A DNA stretch of 64,000 nucleotides from Saprospiraceae bacterium (GTDB taxonomy: Bacteria; Bacteroidota; Bacteroidia; Chitinophagales; Saprospiraceae), in NCBI GenBank assembly GCA_021299835.1, contig JAJTER010000001.1, positions 49,706-113,705 on the forward strand, in the 5' to 3' direction. Each line of letters begins with the position of its first letter. The first letter of the stretch is position 1. The notes under the pieces were generated by a model, which ran no database searches, was not told where the DNA came from, and was given only the letters and a program-made list of their open reading frames with translations. The position numbers and the translations under genes were made by a program. Positions 8,688 to 19,341 of the stretch are shown piece by piece.

Positions 8688-10022
8688 ATGAATATGAATA
8701 AGGAGTCCGGGCATTTAAAACGTGTTTTAATCATTCTATACTATTGGCCACCTTCAGGTGGAGCAGGTGTACACAGGTGGTTGAAATTTGTTAAATACTT
8801 AAGAAACTTTGGCTGGGAACCTATCGTTTATGTCCCCTCAAATCCGGATTATCCCATCATTGATTCAAACCGTCTGGATGAAATTCCATCGGATATTGAA
8901 ATTATTAAAAGACCAATTTGGGAACCCTTTTCTCTTTACAGAAAATTTACAGGAAAGAAAAAGGATACAAAAATGGATTTCGGGCATTTGGTTAATGTCA
9001 AAACCTATATTCAAAAGGGTTGGAAAGAAAGACTAGCTATCTGGATACGGGGGAATTTTTTTATTCCTGATTCCAGGGTATTTTGGGTAAACCCTTCTTT
9101 TCGTTTTCTTTCTGATTATTATAACAAAAACAAATTTCAAGCCGTTATTTCATCTGGTCCACCTCATTCTTTACATTTGATTGCCTTAAAGTTAAAGTTA
9201 AAATTCAATGTTCCCTGGATGGCTGATTTTCGAGATCCCTGGTCTGAATATTTTTCAGCCCTGATGTTGTCAAAATGGGCCGTTAATAAACATACTACCC
9301 TAGAAAAAAGAATTTTGCAAACGGCCGATAAAGTAGTGGTCATCGGCAGGAATATGCAAATGCAGAATTTTGAAAATGCAGGTATTCATTCTGATATTGT
9401 CATGAATGGTTTTGATATAGATGATTATCAGCGCTTAGAAAAACCTCTTGTAAAGAAAGAAAAATTTACCCTCCTCTATGCTGGTACGCTCTCTCAAAGA
9501 AGAAATAATTCTTTGTTTTGGAAGGTTATTAAAAGTCTTATTGATACTAACGAATTATTTGCTTCGAAATTAAATATTCAGTTAGTTGGCAAAGTTGATA
9601 GTTCTGTATCAGAGGATATTAAAAAATATAATCTTGAATCTTTTATAGATATTGTTGACTTTATTCCATTTGAAGAAGTGGTGAAAAGGCAAATGGAAGC
9701 TACGGTTCTTTTACTTTTTGTTGATAATTTTGAAGGTGCAAAATGGGTGCTGACAGGAAAGTTTTTTGAATATTTAGCGTCAAATAGACCTATATTAGCC
9801 CTTGGGCCAATAGGGGGAGATTTGTCAGCCGAAATAACTAATACTTCGTCGGGTTTGTTGGCAGATTATAATGATGAAGAAAGTATGGAGAAGGCTATCT
9901 CTATTTTCTTTAATCAGTATTTAGACCAATCTATTTTTTCATTTCAGAATAAAAACATTGAAAAATATAGTCGTTTGGGTTTAACTCAAAAAATAGCCTC
10001 CTTATTAGACGAAATGATTTGA
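8688..10022 (+). CDS. Glycosyltransferase family 4 protein
   Basis: A second GT-B glycosyltransferase, 444 residues. The N-terminal domain starts [39 protein letters not shown], typical of the GT4 acceptor domain, and contains [35 protein letters not shown] near 157-190, which is a recurrent pattern in Bacteroidota polysaccharide glycosyltransferases. The C-terminal Rossmann half starts [15 protein letters not shown] and includes [18 protein letters not shown], the region that binds the nucleotide sugar. It stands alone, with parE 28 bases downstream. Donor and acceptor are unknown; a role in exopolysaccharide or lipopolysaccharide assembly is inferred from the family. Confidence 0.88.
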   Translation: MNMNKESGHLKRVLIILYYWPPSGGAGVHRWLKFVKYLRNFGWEPIVYVPSNPDYPIIDSNRLDEIPSDIEIIKRPIWEPFSLYRKFTGKKKDTKMDFGHLVNVKTYIQKGWKERLAIWIRGNFFIPDSRVFWVNPSFRFLSDYYNKNKFQAVISSGPPHSLHLIALKLKLKFNVPWMADFRDPWSEYFSALMLSKWAVNKHTTLEKRILQTADKVVVIGRNMQMQNFENAGIHSDIVMNGFDIDDYQRLEKPLVKKEKFTLLYAGTLSQRRNNSLFWKVIKSLIDTNELFASKLNIQLVGKVDSSVSEDIKKYNLESFIDIVDFIPFEEVVKRQMEATVLLLFVDNFEGAKWVLTGKFFEYLASNRPILALGPIGGDLSAEITNTSSGLLADYNDEESMEKAISIFFNQYLDQSIFSFQNKNIEKYSRLGLTQKIASLLDEMI

Positions 10023-10050
10023 TGATTCAAATCCTAAAATAATTAAAAAA

Positions 10051-11922
10051 ATGCTGGAAAATAATTACTCAGAAGATAATATCATTTCACTTGACTGGCG
10101 GGAACATATTCGATTGAGACCCGGTATGTATATCGGTAAATTGGGAGATGGTTCTACCCCTGATGACGGTATTTATATCCTTATAAAGGAGGTAATAGAT
10201 AATACTATCGACGAATTTGTGATGGGCTTTGGAAAACAAGTGCTGATAAAAATGGATGATCATTCCATGGAAATCAGGGATTTTGGACGGGGTATTCCGC
10301 TGGGAAAAGTTATTGAATGCGTTTCCCAGATAAATACAGGTGGAAAATATGACTCTAAAGCTTTTAAAAAATCGGTGGGCCTTAACGGTGTAGGTACTAA
10401 AGCTGTTAATGCTCTTTCCTCGAAATTTATGGTTACTTCCTACCGTGATGGGAAACAAAAAAAGGCAGCTTTCAATCAGGGGATGCTGCTCGATGAATCT
10501 GCTCTGCTCGATGCTACAGAATCAAACGGTACTTGGGTTTATTTTGAACCTGATGCTGATATATTTAGGAATTTTCGTTTCAGAAAGGAATTTATCGAAA
10601 ATCAACTCTGGAATTATGCCTATTTGAATGCAGGCCTGAAACTCATTTTCAATGGCACTACCATCGTTTCTAAAAATGGCTTGTTAGATCTTTTAGAGCG
10701 TAAAACAAAAAATGATGAGTTGCGATATCCAATTATTCATCTGAAAGGGGAGGATATCGAATTGGCCATTACCCACGGAAATCAGTATGGAGAATTGTAT
10801 TATTCTTTCGTAAATGGTCAGAATACTACCCAGGGTGGGACGCATTTACTGGCATTTAAAGATGCCATCGCTAAAACCGTGGCCGAGTTCTTTAAAAAGA
10901 ACTACGATAGAAGAGATGTTTTAAGCTCTATCATGGCAGCTGTAAGTATTCGGGTGGAAGAACCTGTCTTTGAGTCTCAAACGAAGACAAAACTTGGATC
11001 TTCTCACATGGGCCCTGATGCTCCGTCCGTGCGAACGTTTATTGGGAATTTTGTCAAAGAACAACTGGATAATTATTTACATAAAAATCCTGAAATCGCC
11101 AAGTTAATTGAAAAGCGAATCTTGCAGTCTGAAAGAGAAAGAACTGAAATTGCAGATATTAAAAAACTCGCTAATCAAAGGGCAAAAAAGGCAAACCTCC
11201 ACAATAAAAAATTGAGAGATTGCCGTATTCATTTTAATGACCCTCCTAAAAAGGTGAGCGATGAAGATCGGCATAAATCAACCCTCTTTATAACAGAAGG
11301 GGACTCAGCCAGTGGTTCTATTACTAAAGCGCGAAATGTTCAGTTTCAGGCTGTTTTCAGCTTGCGTGGAAAACCTTTGAATTGTTTTGGAATGACTAAA
11401 AAGGTCGTTTACGAAAATGAAGAGTTTAATCTTTTGCAGCACGCGCTAAATATTGAAGACGGTATCGAAGACCTTCGCTATAATCAGATTGTCGTCGCAA
11501 CGGATGCCGATGTCGATGGAATGCATATCAGATTGCTTCTGCTTACCTTTTTTCTGCAATTCTTCCCCGATCTTGTTCGAAGTGGACATGTTTATATTTT
11601 AGATACCCCGCTTTTTAGGGTGAGAGATAAGAATCAAAAGTTTTATTGTTATTCAGAAAAGGAAAAACAAGAGGCGATAACAAAATTAAAAGGTAAACCT
11701 GAAATTACCCGATTTAAAGGTCTTGGGGAAATTTCTCCCGGCGAATTTAGTAGCTTTATTGGCTCAGACATAAGACTGGATCCGGTTTTCCTTAATGATG
11801 AAACAGATATTGATGAGATTCTGGCCTACTATATGGGTAAAAATACCCCTTTAAGACAGGAATTTATTATCGGGAATCTTCGCTATGAAAAAAATGACAT
11901 CCTTGAAATTGCAGGCATTTGA
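10051..11922 (+). CDS. parE: DNA topoisomerase IV subunit B
   Basis: ParE supplies the ATPase that drives strand passage by topoisomerase IV, which unlinks daughter chromosomes. The 623 residues hold a GHKL ATPase ([14 protein letters not shown] with the Mg-binding asparagine near 50, IRDFGRGIP near 75, [15 protein letters not shown] near 110), a transducer domain with QTKTKLGSS, and a C-terminal TOPRIM domain with [11 protein letters not shown] near 415 and the metal site [17 protein letters not shown] near 485. The length and the lack of the GyrB insertion favour ParE over GyrB. The partner parC is not next to it: the next gene is lon. Confidence 0.9.
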   Translation: MLENNYSEDNIISLDWREHIRLRPGMYIGKLGDGSTPDDGIYILIKEVIDNTIDEFVMGFGKQVLIKMDDHSMEIRDFGRGIPLGKVIECVSQINTGGKYDSKAFKKSVGLNGVGTKAVNALSSKFMVTSYRDGKQKKAAFNQGMLLDESALLDATESNGTWVYFEPDADIFRNFRFRKEFIENQLWNYAYLNAGLKLIFNGTTIVSKNGLLDLLERKTKNDELRYPIIHLKGEDIELAITHGNQYGELYYSFVNGQNTTQGGTHLLAFKDAIAKTVAEFFKKNYDRRDVLSSIMAAVSIRVEEPVFESQTKTKLGSSHMGPDAPSVRTFIGNFVKEQLDNYLHKNPEIAKLIEKRILQSERERTEIADIKKLANQRAKKANLHNKKLRDCRIHFNDPPKKVSDEDRHKSTLFITEGDSASGSITKARNVQFQAVFSLRGKPLNCFGMTKKVVYENEEFNLLQHALNIEDGIEDLRYNQIVVATDADVDGMHIRLLLLTFFLQFFPDLVRSGHVYILDTPLFRVRDKNQKFYCYSEKEKQEAITKLKGKPEITRFKGLGEISPGEFSSFIGSDIRLDPVFLNDETDIDEILAYYMGKNTPLRQEFIIGNLRYEKNDILEIAGI

Positions 11923-11971
11923 TTAGTAATTATGTCCGAATTTTAAAGGAGTTTTTCGTTTCCCTAAGTGA

Positions 11972-12065
11972 TTTATCTGACATCTTCGCAATGGCATAAA
12001 TATTGCCAATGTATTCACCCCAATACAAAAGAATGCCTTTGGGGTTTTTATCTGACATATTGTCA
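11972..12065 (+). promoter_or_regulatory. lon upstream region with palindrome and repeated 12-mer
   Basis: The gap between parE and lon holds TGACATATTGTCA at 12053-12065, an inverted repeat with perfect five-base half sites around a three-base centre, ending 26 bases before the proposed lon ATG. The 12-mer TTTATCTGACAT, which includes the left half site, occurs twice, at 11972-11983 and 12047-12058, exactly 75 bases apart. Inverted repeats at heat-shock genes are often repressor sites, so a stress-response operator is a reasonable inference; I cannot name the regulator. Confidence 0.5.
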
Positions 12066-12091
12066 TATTGATTTATTTATTAAATAATACC

Positions 12092-14509
12092 ATGTTCGAA
12101 ACATTTTTTGGAAATCAGGAAAACGATGATGATACTGAATTCATGCCTATAATTCCCATGGAAGACGATGGCTCTATGGGGAAGATGGGTAAAATTCCTG
12201 GACACATGCCAATCTTAGCACTCAAAAATACCGTGCTTTACCCTGGCGTTATCATTCCAATAACCGTTGGTAGAGATAAATCAATCAAATCAATTAAAAA
12301 GGCATTTGATACCAGTAGCAGGGCTATCGGTGTACTCTCTCAACGAGATATTCAAAAAGAAGATCCAGGAAAAGCAGACTTATACGAAATTGGTACTGTT
12401 GCTAAAATAATGAAGTTGCTTCGTATGCCCGACGGAACGACCACAGCTATTTTAAGAGGTCAGAAAAGATTTAGATTAGATGAACTTACGAAGCAAAAGC
12501 CTTATTTAGAGGGATCTGTTTCGCTCCTCGAGGAGCAGAAAAGAAGCGGAGGTCTTGAGTTTACAGCGCTCATTTCTACTATTATGGATATGGCGAAAAA
12601 GATTATTGAGCTTTCCCCAAATATTCCTTCCGAGGCTATCGCTATGTTAAAAAGTATTGAGGATAATACCTTTTTACTCAATTTTATTGCCTCTAATTTA
12701 AATTCAACTATAGAGGTTAAACAGCTTATCCTGGAAACGGATGATCAGGCAGGTAAGGCTGAGCTTATCCTTGGGGAAATTTCCAGGCAGTTACAATTGC
12801 TCGAATTTAAAGACCAAATCGAAAATAAAGTTCGCGTCGATATAGATAAACAACAAAGAGATTATTTCTTGAATCAACAATTGAAAACGATTCAGGATGA
12901 GCTGGGGCAAAATCCACAAGAAGAGGAAATAACAAGAATTTCTGCCAAAGCGGAAAATATTAAATGGTCTGAAAAAACAGCTAAGCATTTTCAAAAAGAA
13001 TTGGTCAGACTGAAAAGAATTAATCCGCATTCGCCAGATTATAGTATGCAGATTACTTACCTCGATTTGCTTACTGAACTGCCTTGGGATAAAACATCCG
13101 CAGATATTTTCGACTTGAATAAAGTAAAAAAGACGCTGGATGCAGATCATTTCGGTCTCGAAAAGGTCAAGGAACGTATTATAGAACACCTTGCTGTTCT
13201 AAAACTAAAGGGTGATATGAAAGCACCTATCATCTGTTTGGTTGGCCCTCCAGGTGTTGGTAAAACCTCTCTTGGAAAGTCTGTCGCCAAAGCATTAGGT
13301 AGAAATTTCATTCGCATGTCATTAGGTGGTATTTCTGATGAAAGTGAAATAAGAGGACATAGAAAAACCTATATCGGTGCTATGCCGGGTAGAATTATTC
13401 AATCGCTGAGACGTAGCGGTACCAATAACCCAGTGTTTATCTTAGACGAAATCGATAAAATTAACAGGGATTTTAGAGGGGACCCTTCTTCAGCTCTCCT
13501 GGAAGTGCTTGATCCTGAACAAAATAGTACTTTTCAAGATAATTACCTGGAACTTGAATTCGATTTGTCAAAAGTACTTTTTATAGCCACAGCAAACTCT
13601 CTGAGTACTATTCAGCCTGCGCTATTGGATAGAATGGAAATCATAGAAATAAGTGGTTATTCCGTAGAGGAGAAAATGGAAATTGCCAAAAAATACCTCA
13701 TTCCTGAACAATTGGAAGCACATGGTCTTCAAAAGAAACATATTAAATGGAAACCAGCGGTTCTTGAGTTTATTATACAACATTATACCCAGGAATCTGG
13801 TGTTAGAAATCTGAGTCGTCAGATAGCTTCTGTGATGAGAACCATCGCAAAATGGGTGGCAGGTGAAGAGGAATATCAACCTGAATTGACCAACCTTATG
13901 GTAAATAAGTTCTTGGGCCCCACAATTTATAGTCCGGATCAATATACCGAGAATAAAACCCCCGGGGTTGCTATTGGTTTGGCATGGACTCAAATGGGTG
14001 GTGCTATTCTTTTTGTGGAATCTTGTCTGACAAAAGGAAATGGTAAACTTATCATGACCGGAAATTTAGGCGATGTGATGAAAGAGTCGGCTACCACCGC
14101 CTTGAGCTTCGTTAAAGCTCATGCGGAAGAACTGAACATAGATATGGAGTTATTGGAAAAAAGAGATATCCATTTGCACATGCCTGAAGGAGCCATTCCT
14201 AAAGACGGTCCATCTGCAGGTATAACCATGCTTTCAGCCATTACTTCAATCTATACCGGAAGAAAAGTATTACCTTTTCTCGCTATGACAGGTGAAATAA
14301 CGCTGAGGGGAAAAGTGCTTCCTGTTGGTGGAATAAAAGAAAAAATACTGGCAGCTAAAAGAGTGGGTATGAAGGATATAATCCTTTGTAAGGAAAATGA
14401 AAAGCATATTCTTGAAATAAATCCTGAGTATATTAAGGGTTTAAATTTCAAATACGTTACCGATATGTTTGAAGTTTTACATCTAGCTTTGGAACCGGCT
14501 AATAAATAA
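12092..14509 (+). CDS. lon: Endopeptidase La (Lon protease)
   Basis: Lon is the cytoplasmic ATP-dependent protease that removes misfolded and selected regulatory proteins. Domains run in order: an N-terminal substrate-binding LON domain starting [22 protein letters not shown], a helical region, an AAA+ module with Walker [10 protein letters not shown] and Walker [10 protein letters not shown], and a C-terminal protease with the catalytic serine in [12 protein letters not shown] and the lysine in [12 protein letters not shown]. The 805-residue length is normal. The ORF track starts at a TTG at 12068 inside an AT-rich leader; the ATG at 12092 gives MFETFFGNQ, a more plausible N-terminus with the usual acidic stretch. 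The palindrome upstream may control it. Confidence 0.95.
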   Translation: MFETFFGNQENDDDTEFMPIIPMEDDGSMGKMGKIPGHMPILALKNTVLYPGVIIPITVGRDKSIKSIKKAFDTSSRAIGVLSQRDIQKEDPGKADLYEIGTVAKIMKLLRMPDGTTTAILRGQKRFRLDELTKQKPYLEGSVSLLEEQKRSGGLEFTALISTIMDMAKKIIELSPNIPSEAIAMLKSIEDNTFLLNFIASNLNSTIEVKQLILETDDQAGKAELILGEISRQLQLLEFKDQIENKVRVDIDKQQRDYFLNQQLKTIQDELGQNPQEEEITRISAKAENIKWSEKTAKHFQKELVRLKRINPHSPDYSMQITYLDLLTELPWDKTSADIFDLNKVKKTLDADHFGLEKVKERIIEHLAVLKLKGDMKAPIICLVGPPGVGKTSLGKSVAKALGRNFIRMSLGGISDESEIRGHRKTYIGAMPGRIIQSLRRSGTNNPVFILDEIDKINRDFRGDPSSALLEVLDPEQNSTFQDNYLELEFDLSKVLFIATANSLSTIQPALLDRMEIIEISGYSVEEKMEIAKKYLIPEQLEAHGLQKKHIKWKPAVLEFIIQHYTQESGVRNLSRQIASVMRTIAKWVAGEEEYQPELTNLMVNKFLGPTIYSPDQYTENKTPGVAIGLAWTQMGGAILFVESCLTKGNGKLIMTGNLGDVMKESATTALSFVKAHAEELNIDMELLEKRDIHLHMPEGAIPKDGPSAGITMLSAITSIYTGRKVLPFLAMTGEITLRGKVLPVGGIKEKILAAKRVGMKDIILCKENEKHILEINPEYIKGLNFKYVTDMFEVLHLALEPANK

Positions 14510-14599
14510 TTTGCCTCTTATTTGGTTTTTTTGTATTTTTAAACGAAATAAATCGAACCATTTAATTAGATGGTGAGTCTTTATCTCAAATATCAGGGC

Positions 14600-15262
14600 A
14601 TGAATCTTTATTATATACGTTTTACTTCGCTTTTGGTTTTTTTGTTGACTTTAAACCTAGCGTTTAGTCAGAAAAACAACAATGATCAACAGCAATTGGT
14701 GCAATTTTCAGGGTTAATTCTCGATGGAAGTGATCAGGCCGAGCTCTTTCCTGTCCCTTATACGAATATTCTTATTAAGGGGAAAAATAGAGGTACTTAT
14801 GCCGATTTAAAGGGTTTCTTCTCTATCGTTGTTGAAAAAGGAGACGTAATTATTTTCTCCGCTGTGGGCTATAAAACCATCGAATTTCAAGTCGATAAAG
14901 ATTTGAAAGATGACAAGTATTCTATTGTTCAGCTCATGTCCCAAGATCCATATAATCTTCCTGAAACCGTTGTCTTTCCGTGGCCAAGCAGAGACCATTT
15001 CAGACTTGAATTTCTCGCAATGGACGTAACTCCGGAACTTCAAAAAATTGCCGCTACCAATATGGCTAAAGAGGTTTTAAAGAAAGCGGAATCCGCAGTT
15101 GCCTACGACGGGAACGAAAATGCAGATTATTTCATGAGGCAGCAAGCATCAAATTTTTATCATTACGGGCAGAGACCTCCTATGAATATTTTTAATCCAA
15201 TTGCCTGGAAAAAATTCTTTGATGCCTGGAAAAAGGGAGATTTTAAAAAGAAAGATGACTAA
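14600..15262 (+). CDS. Exported carboxypeptidase-regulatory-like domain protein
   Basis: The protein has a signal peptide (MNLYYIRFTSLLVFLLTLNLAFSQ), then a CarboxypepD_reg-like beta sandwich: VQFSGLILDGSDQAELFPVPYTNILIKGKNRGTYADLKGFFSIVVEKGDVIIFSAVGYKTIEF near residues 34-100. This is the same fold that precedes TonB receptors, but no plug or barrel follows; instead there is a 120-residue tail rich in lysine and tryptophan. I moved the start from 14570 to the ATG at 14600 because that begins directly at the signal peptide. Proteins of this architecture are common and uncharacterised in Bacteroidota; a periplasmic or surface role is inferred. It overlaps the convergent membrane gene by four bases. 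Confidence 0.75.
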   Translation: MNLYYIRFTSLLVFLLTLNLAFSQKNNNDQQQLVQFSGLILDGSDQAELFPVPYTNILIKGKNRGTYADLKGFFSIVVEKGDVIIFSAVGYKTIEFQVDKDLKDDKYSIVQLMSQDPYNLPETVVFPWPSRDHFRLEFLAMDVTPELQKIAATNMAKEVLKKAESAVAYDGNENADYFMRQQASNFYHYGQRPPMNIFNPIAWKKFFDAWKKGDFKKKDD

Positions 15263-16107
15263 TTTGGATAAATTCGCTTCTTTCCCCATAATAAAAGCTG
15301 CATTCCATACATACTTAGGCAGAAAAGCAAAGAGGTAAAGGTCAAAATCCCTAATCCAACATAGACCTTGGTCGTTTGCATGTTTATATAAGCAATCCGG
15401 TAACTATAGAAATCGGAAAAAATAAACAGCGTGTGAATGATAAATAGGAAAGAAAATAATTGAACAAGTATTTCTAAATAAACAGTTTGTCGTCTCTTTT
15501 GAATACTTCCCGAACTTTTTTTCTTTACTTTGATGTACCTCAGACTAAAAAATAAGTAGGCAAAAAATTGGCCTAAATAGGCCGCCGTTTCTAAACTTCC
15601 AAAAAACGGATTAGTTTCCGGGGATATCTTCGGTAAAAGTCCGCTGTGATACCCCAAAAAGGTGATAAAAAAGTACATTACCTGACCTATCGGTAGTAAA
15701 AAGTGCTTGGCATCAGTCCATCGGAATTGATATGTTGGAAATAAGGCGATTTTAATGTAATAGAAAAAAAGAACAGGTAATGCCAGGGTAAAGTAAATAG
15801 GCAGAAATCTTATTCTTGGGTACAATTCAAAAAATCCAAGAATTCTTAAGACAAAGTGAAGTTGTGTAAACCCAAAAGCAAGAAGAAGTAGAGCAAAAAA
15901 TAGGTAAGATCGAGGCTCATTCTCCTTCTTAAAATAAAATCTGATGCCAACTAGTAAAGATAGAGTGATAGCAAAACCAATGATCGCTATGACTATCCAA
16001 TAATAGATGGTGTGCGACTCCAAAGATTGGAGCACGCGGAATAATTCCATTCTGTCTGGGTTTATTTTGTCAAAGGTAACATTCTTTTTTTCAATGCCAA
16101 AAATCAC
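15259..16107 (-). CDS. Seven-helix membrane protein resembling the sensor half of membrane AraC regulators
   Basis: I see about seven hydrophobic segments in 282 residues, beginning TIYYWIVIAIIGFAITLSLLVGIRF and ending VGLGILTFTSLLFCLSMYGMQLLL. The arrangement, with PIYFTLALPVLFFYYIKIALFP followed by a conserved-looking KHFLLPIGQVMYF, resembles the N-terminal membrane half of Bacteroidota AraC-type regulators, but the protein stops just after the last helix with no helix-turn-helix domain. I find no DNA-binding ORF next to it. A start at M20 (16050) is also possible. Function unknown; a sensing role is a guess from the resemblance. Confidence 0.6.
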   Translation of the reverse strand: MIFGIEKKNVTFDKINPDRMELFRVLQSLESHTIYYWIVIAIIGFAITLSLLVGIRFYFKKENEPRSYLFFALLLLAFGFTQLHFVLRILGFFELYPRIRFLPIYFTLALPVLFFYYIKIALFPTYQFRWTDAKHFLLPIGQVMYFFITFLGYHSGLLPKISPETNPFFGSLETAAYLGQFFAYLFFSLRYIKVKKKSSGSIQKRRQTVYLEILVQLFSFLFIIHTLFIFSDFYSYRIAYINMQTTKVYVGLGILTFTSLLFCLSMYGMQLLLWGKKRIYPN

Positions 16108-16180
16108 TGTCTCTCCATTATTTCTTCACTAAAATGACTAATGTCACCTATTATTTTTGCGTTCACTTTAAAGCCATCGA

Positions 16181-17461
16181 ATGAAACAATATACCCCTGT
16201 TACTCCCGAAGAAGCAGTATCCTTCATCAAATCTAATGATAATATCTTTATCCATAGTGCAGCAGCCTCACCCCAGGTACTGGGTAAAGCTTTAGCTGAA
16301 AGGCATCATTCCTTAAGAAATGTCACCATTTACCAAATTCATACAGAAGGTCATGCTCATTATGCTGATGAAATTTGTAAGGATGCCTTTTTGATAAAAA
16401 GTTTATTTACCGGAGCCAATATGAGGGAAGCTGTGGAAGCGGGAAGAGCAGAATTTGTTCCCATTTTTCTAAGTGATATTCCCTATCTTTTCAGACGTAA
16501 AAAAGTCCCATTGGATGTCGCGTTGCTTCAGGTTTCTCCTCCTGATAAAGCTGGATTTTGTTCATTAGGTGTTTCCGTTGATACTTCCCTGGCTGCTGCC
16601 GAATGCGCTACCCTTAGAATAGCTGAAATTAATCCCAATATGCCCAGGACTCATGGAGACGGAAATATTCATATCAGTAAGTTTCACCGTGTTACGGAGG
16701 TTAATTATCCACTTCCTACGCACATTGTTTCAGTTCCCAATGAGGTGGAAATTAAAATTGGAGAGAATGTAGCGGGATTGGTAGAAAATGGGGCAACCCT
16801 TCAAATGGGTATTGGCGCTATTCCAAATGCAGCTTTGTCCGCTATGAAAAATCATAAGGAATTGGGTATTCATACGGAAATGTTTTCCGATGGTATTATT
16901 CCCCTTATTGAAAGTGGCGTAGTTACCAATCAGCATAAAACAAAGCATAAAGGTTATGTGGTTACTGGTTTTATGATGGGCTCTTCCTATCTATATGACT
17001 ATGTAAATGATAATCCGCTTATCAGAGTTTTAGACATTATGTATGTTAATGATACGGCCGTTATAAGACAATTGCCAAAGGTAACAGCTATAAATAGTGC
17101 CATAGAAGTAGATTTGACAGGTCAGGTTTGTGCCGATTCCATTGGTACCCGTATTTATTCCGGCGTGGGCGGTCAAATGGATTTTATAAGAGGGGCAGCG
17201 CTTTCTGAAGGCGGTAAACCTATTATTGCCCTGCCTTCTTTAACCAGTAAAGGGGTAAGTAGGATCACCCCCATGCTAAAACCTGGTGCAGGTGTGGTTA
17301 CTACGCGCGCCCACGTTCAATTTATTGTGACAGAATACGGTATTGCCGATCTTTTTGGGAAAAGTATTCAAGAAAGGGCCAGGGCACTTATAAATATCGC
17401 TCATCCCTCGGTTAGAGAGTCATTGGAAAAGGCAGCACGGGAAATTTGGCGTCTTAAATAG
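16181..17461 (+). CDS. Acetyl-CoA hydrolase/CoA-transferase family protein
   Basis: A 426-residue cytoplasmic CoA transferase resembling the 4-hydroxybutyrate or acetate CoA-transferase branch of the Cat1/ACH family. The N-terminal domain includes ADEICKDAFLIKSLFTGANMREAVEAGRAEFVPIFLSDIPYLF and VALLQVSPPDKAGFCSLGVSVD. The C-terminal domain has LQMGIGAIPNAAL followed by IHTEMFSDGI, where the glutamate is the expected catalytic residue that forms the glutamyl-CoA intermediate, and the later GGQMDFIRGAALSEGGKPIIALPS glycine-rich loop. It stands alone between convergent and divergent neighbours; its acyl substrate cannot be read. The last eight bases overlap the convergent cysQ gene. Confidence 0.88.
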   Translation: MKQYTPVTPEEAVSFIKSNDNIFIHSAAASPQVLGKALAERHHSLRNVTIYQIHTEGHAHYADEICKDAFLIKSLFTGANMREAVEAGRAEFVPIFLSDIPYLFRRKKVPLDVALLQVSPPDKAGFCSLGVSVDTSLAAAECATLRIAEINPNMPRTHGDGNIHISKFHRVTEVNYPLPTHIVSVPNEVEIKIGENVAGLVENGATLQMGIGAIPNAALSAMKNHKELGIHTEMFSDGIIPLIESGVVTNQHKTKHKGYVVTGFMMGSSYLYDYVNDNPLIRVLDIMYVNDTAVIRQLPKVTAINSAIEVDLTGQVCADSIGTRIYSGVGGQMDFIRGAALSEGGKPIIALPSLTSKGVSRITPMLKPGAGVVTTRAHVQFIVTEYGIADLFGKSIQERARALINIAHPSVRESLEKAAREIWRLK

Positions 17462-18245
17462 GACTTTCATTTAATGGGTGACGGTAAGCAATAAATGAGG
17501 GATTTAATAGCGATGGTTTATTGTAAACCATTGGATTACCCTCCGCTGCATTAATTACAATGCCACCTGCCACCGTCAATATGCACTGCGCAGCCGCAGT
17601 ATCCCATTCGCTGGTTGGCGCTAATCGCGGATAAATATCTGCTTCCCCAGAAGCAAGTAATAAAAATTTCAATGAACTGCCTCTGGTAACTAACGCTGGT
17701 TCAGATAACTTCTGAATAAATTGTGCCGTTTCTTCATTTAAATGACTTCGTGATGCCACTACTTTCAACCCTTTTTCATGAATAGAAAAGGGGGTGGTTT
17801 TTAATGCACTGGTTATTCCATTTTTTGTGGAAAATGCGCCTGTTTCTTTATCCGCATAGTATAAATCACCATTCACAGGTTGATACACTACACCCAATAT
17901 TGGTTCGCCTTCCCTGATTAACGCAATATTTACAGTGAAATCTCCATTTCGATGAATAAATTCCTTGGTTCCATCCAGTGGATCTACCATCCAGCACATT
18001 TGGTAGTCCTTCCTGATATTATAAGGTTCCATTTTGTTCTCTTCTGAAATAATAGGTATGTCTGGATATTTTTCAAGTAATGAGCGGCAAATAATTTCGT
18101 TTGCCTGACGGTCCGCTTCCGTTAATGGAGAGCTATCGGCCTTGTTTTCAATGTGAAATTCAGGTTGATTATATATTTGAAGTATAGCTGCGCCAGCTTC
18201 TTTAGCAATAATAACTACTTCATGTACCACGTCATTCAGATTCAT
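17454..18245 (-). CDS. cysQ: 3'(2'),5'-bisphosphate nucleotidase CysQ
   Basis: CysQ hydrolyses 3'-phosphoadenosine 5'-phosphate to AMP, clearing a by-product of sulfate assimilation and sulfotransfer. The lithium-sensitive inositol-phosphatase superfamily motifs are complete: the metal site with IISEENK near 64-70, WMVDPLDGTKEFIHRNGDFTVNIALI near 86-111, and the C-terminal SEWDTAAAQCILTVAGG near 215. The 263-residue length is normal. It is divergent from galE with a 73-base gap. Inositol monophosphatases share the motifs, but the GTKEFIHRNGDFTVNIAL pattern is the CysQ form. Confidence 0.92.
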   Translation of the reverse strand: MNLNDVVHEVVIIAKEAGAAILQIYNQPEFHIENKADSSPLTEADRQANEIICRSLLEKYPDIPIISEENKMEPYNIRKDYQMCWMVDPLDGTKEFIHRNGDFTVNIALIREGEPILGVVYQPVNGDLYYADKETGAFSTKNGITSALKTTPFSIHEKGLKVVASRSHLNEETAQFIQKLSEPALVTRGSSLKFLLLASGEADIYPRLAPTSEWDTAAAQCILTVAGGIVINAAEGNPMVYNKPSLLNPSFIAYRHPLNESPI

Positions 18246-18318
18246 GTTCTATTTTTTGGTAATTTATGGAAAAAGTTCTGTTGTTTTGTACTTTGTTTCA
18301 CGCTTTTAATCTTACAAA

Positions 18319-19332
18319 ATGAATAAAATTTTAGTAACGGGTGGTTGTGGATATATTGGAAGTCATACGATAGTCGATTTAATAGACCATGGTTTTGACG
18401 TTATCAGCGTGGATAATTTAATCAATGCGTCGGAAAAATCGTTGGACGGAATTTATAAAATTACTGGAAAAAGGGTGAAAAATTATCAGGTGGATCTCAC
18501 TGATGATAAAGCACTGGAAAATATTTTTGCAGAGAATACCGATATCGTAGGAGTGGTTCACTTTGCAGCCTTAAAAGCAGTGGGAGAATCTGTAGAAAAG
18601 CCGTTGTTGTATTATCGTAATAATCTCATTGGGTTATTAAATTTACTGGATAATATGACCAGGTATAATATTCCTAATTTAATATTCTCCTCTTCCTGTT
18701 CTGTTTATGGAAATACAACGGAATTACCCGTTACAGAAATGACGCCAAAACAAGAGGCGGAATCCCCTTATGGCAGAACAAAACAAATGGGGGAGGACAT
18801 ATTATGGGATTTGTCTAAAACAAATAGTACAATGAACACCATTTTATTGCGCTATTTTAATCCCGCTGGGGCGCATGAAAGTGCTTTTATTGGAGAGTCA
18901 CCTGCGAATATTGCATCAAATCTGATTCCGGTTATAACCGAAGCTGCCGCTAACAAAAGACCTCCACTTACCATTTTTGGCACAGATTATCCTACACGAG
19001 ATGGCTCCTGCATACGCGATTATATTCATGTCATGGATTTGGCCAATGCACATACCCTGGCTCTTCAACATTTATTGAGCAATAAAAATGAAGAAAAATG
19101 TACGGTCTTCAATTTGGGTATTGGCAAGGGGGTTAGTGTTTTAGAAGCCCTATCGGCCTTTGAAAGGGAAACTAACGTGCGCGCTCCCTTCACTTTGGGA
19201 GAAAGACGCCCAGGGGATGTCATAGAAATTTACGCTGATTTTACTAAGGCTGCGAATACATTGGGCTGGCAGCCAAAACGTAGCATTGGTGACATTATGC
19301 GTACGGCCTGGGCATGGGAAAAAGTAAAATGA
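18319..19332 (+). CDS. galE: UDP-glucose 4-epimerase
   Basis: GalE interconverts UDP-glucose and UDP-galactose, feeding galactose use and surface polysaccharide synthesis. The extended short-chain dehydrogenase motifs are present: NAD-binding TGGCGYIGSHT near 6-16, VHFAALKAVGESVEKPL near 81, SSSCSVYGN with the catalytic serine near 124, and the YGRTK catalytic tyrosine and lysine near 150. The C-terminal half has RYFNPAGAHESAFIGESP and SCIRDYIHVMDLANAH, specific to GalE. The 337-residue length is typical. It is convergent with smpB, nine bases apart. Confidence 0.95.
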   Translation: MNKILVTGGCGYIGSHTIVDLIDHGFDVISVDNLINASEKSLDGIYKITGKRVKNYQVDLTDDKALENIFAENTDIVGVVHFAALKAVGESVEKPLLYYRNNLIGLLNLLDNMTRYNIPNLIFSSSCSVYGNTTELPVTEMTPKQEAESPYGRTKQMGEDILWDLSKTNSTMNTILLRYFNPAGAHESAFIGESPANIASNLIPVITEAAANKRPPLTIFGTDYPTRDGSCIRDYIHVMDLANAHTLALQHLLSNKNEEKCTVFNLGIGKGVSVLEALSAFERETNVRAPFTLGERRPGDVIEIYADFTKAANTLGWQPKRSIGDIMRTAWAWEKVK

Positions 19333-19341
19333 TATAGCTAT

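Noticed and set aside
10087-10458. 123-aa minus-strand ORF inside parE
   Set aside because: Antisense shadow of the GHKL domain with no recognisable motif.
12791-13189. 132-aa minus-strand ORF inside lon
   Set aside because: Antisense shadow of the conserved AAA+ region of lon, with no family signal.
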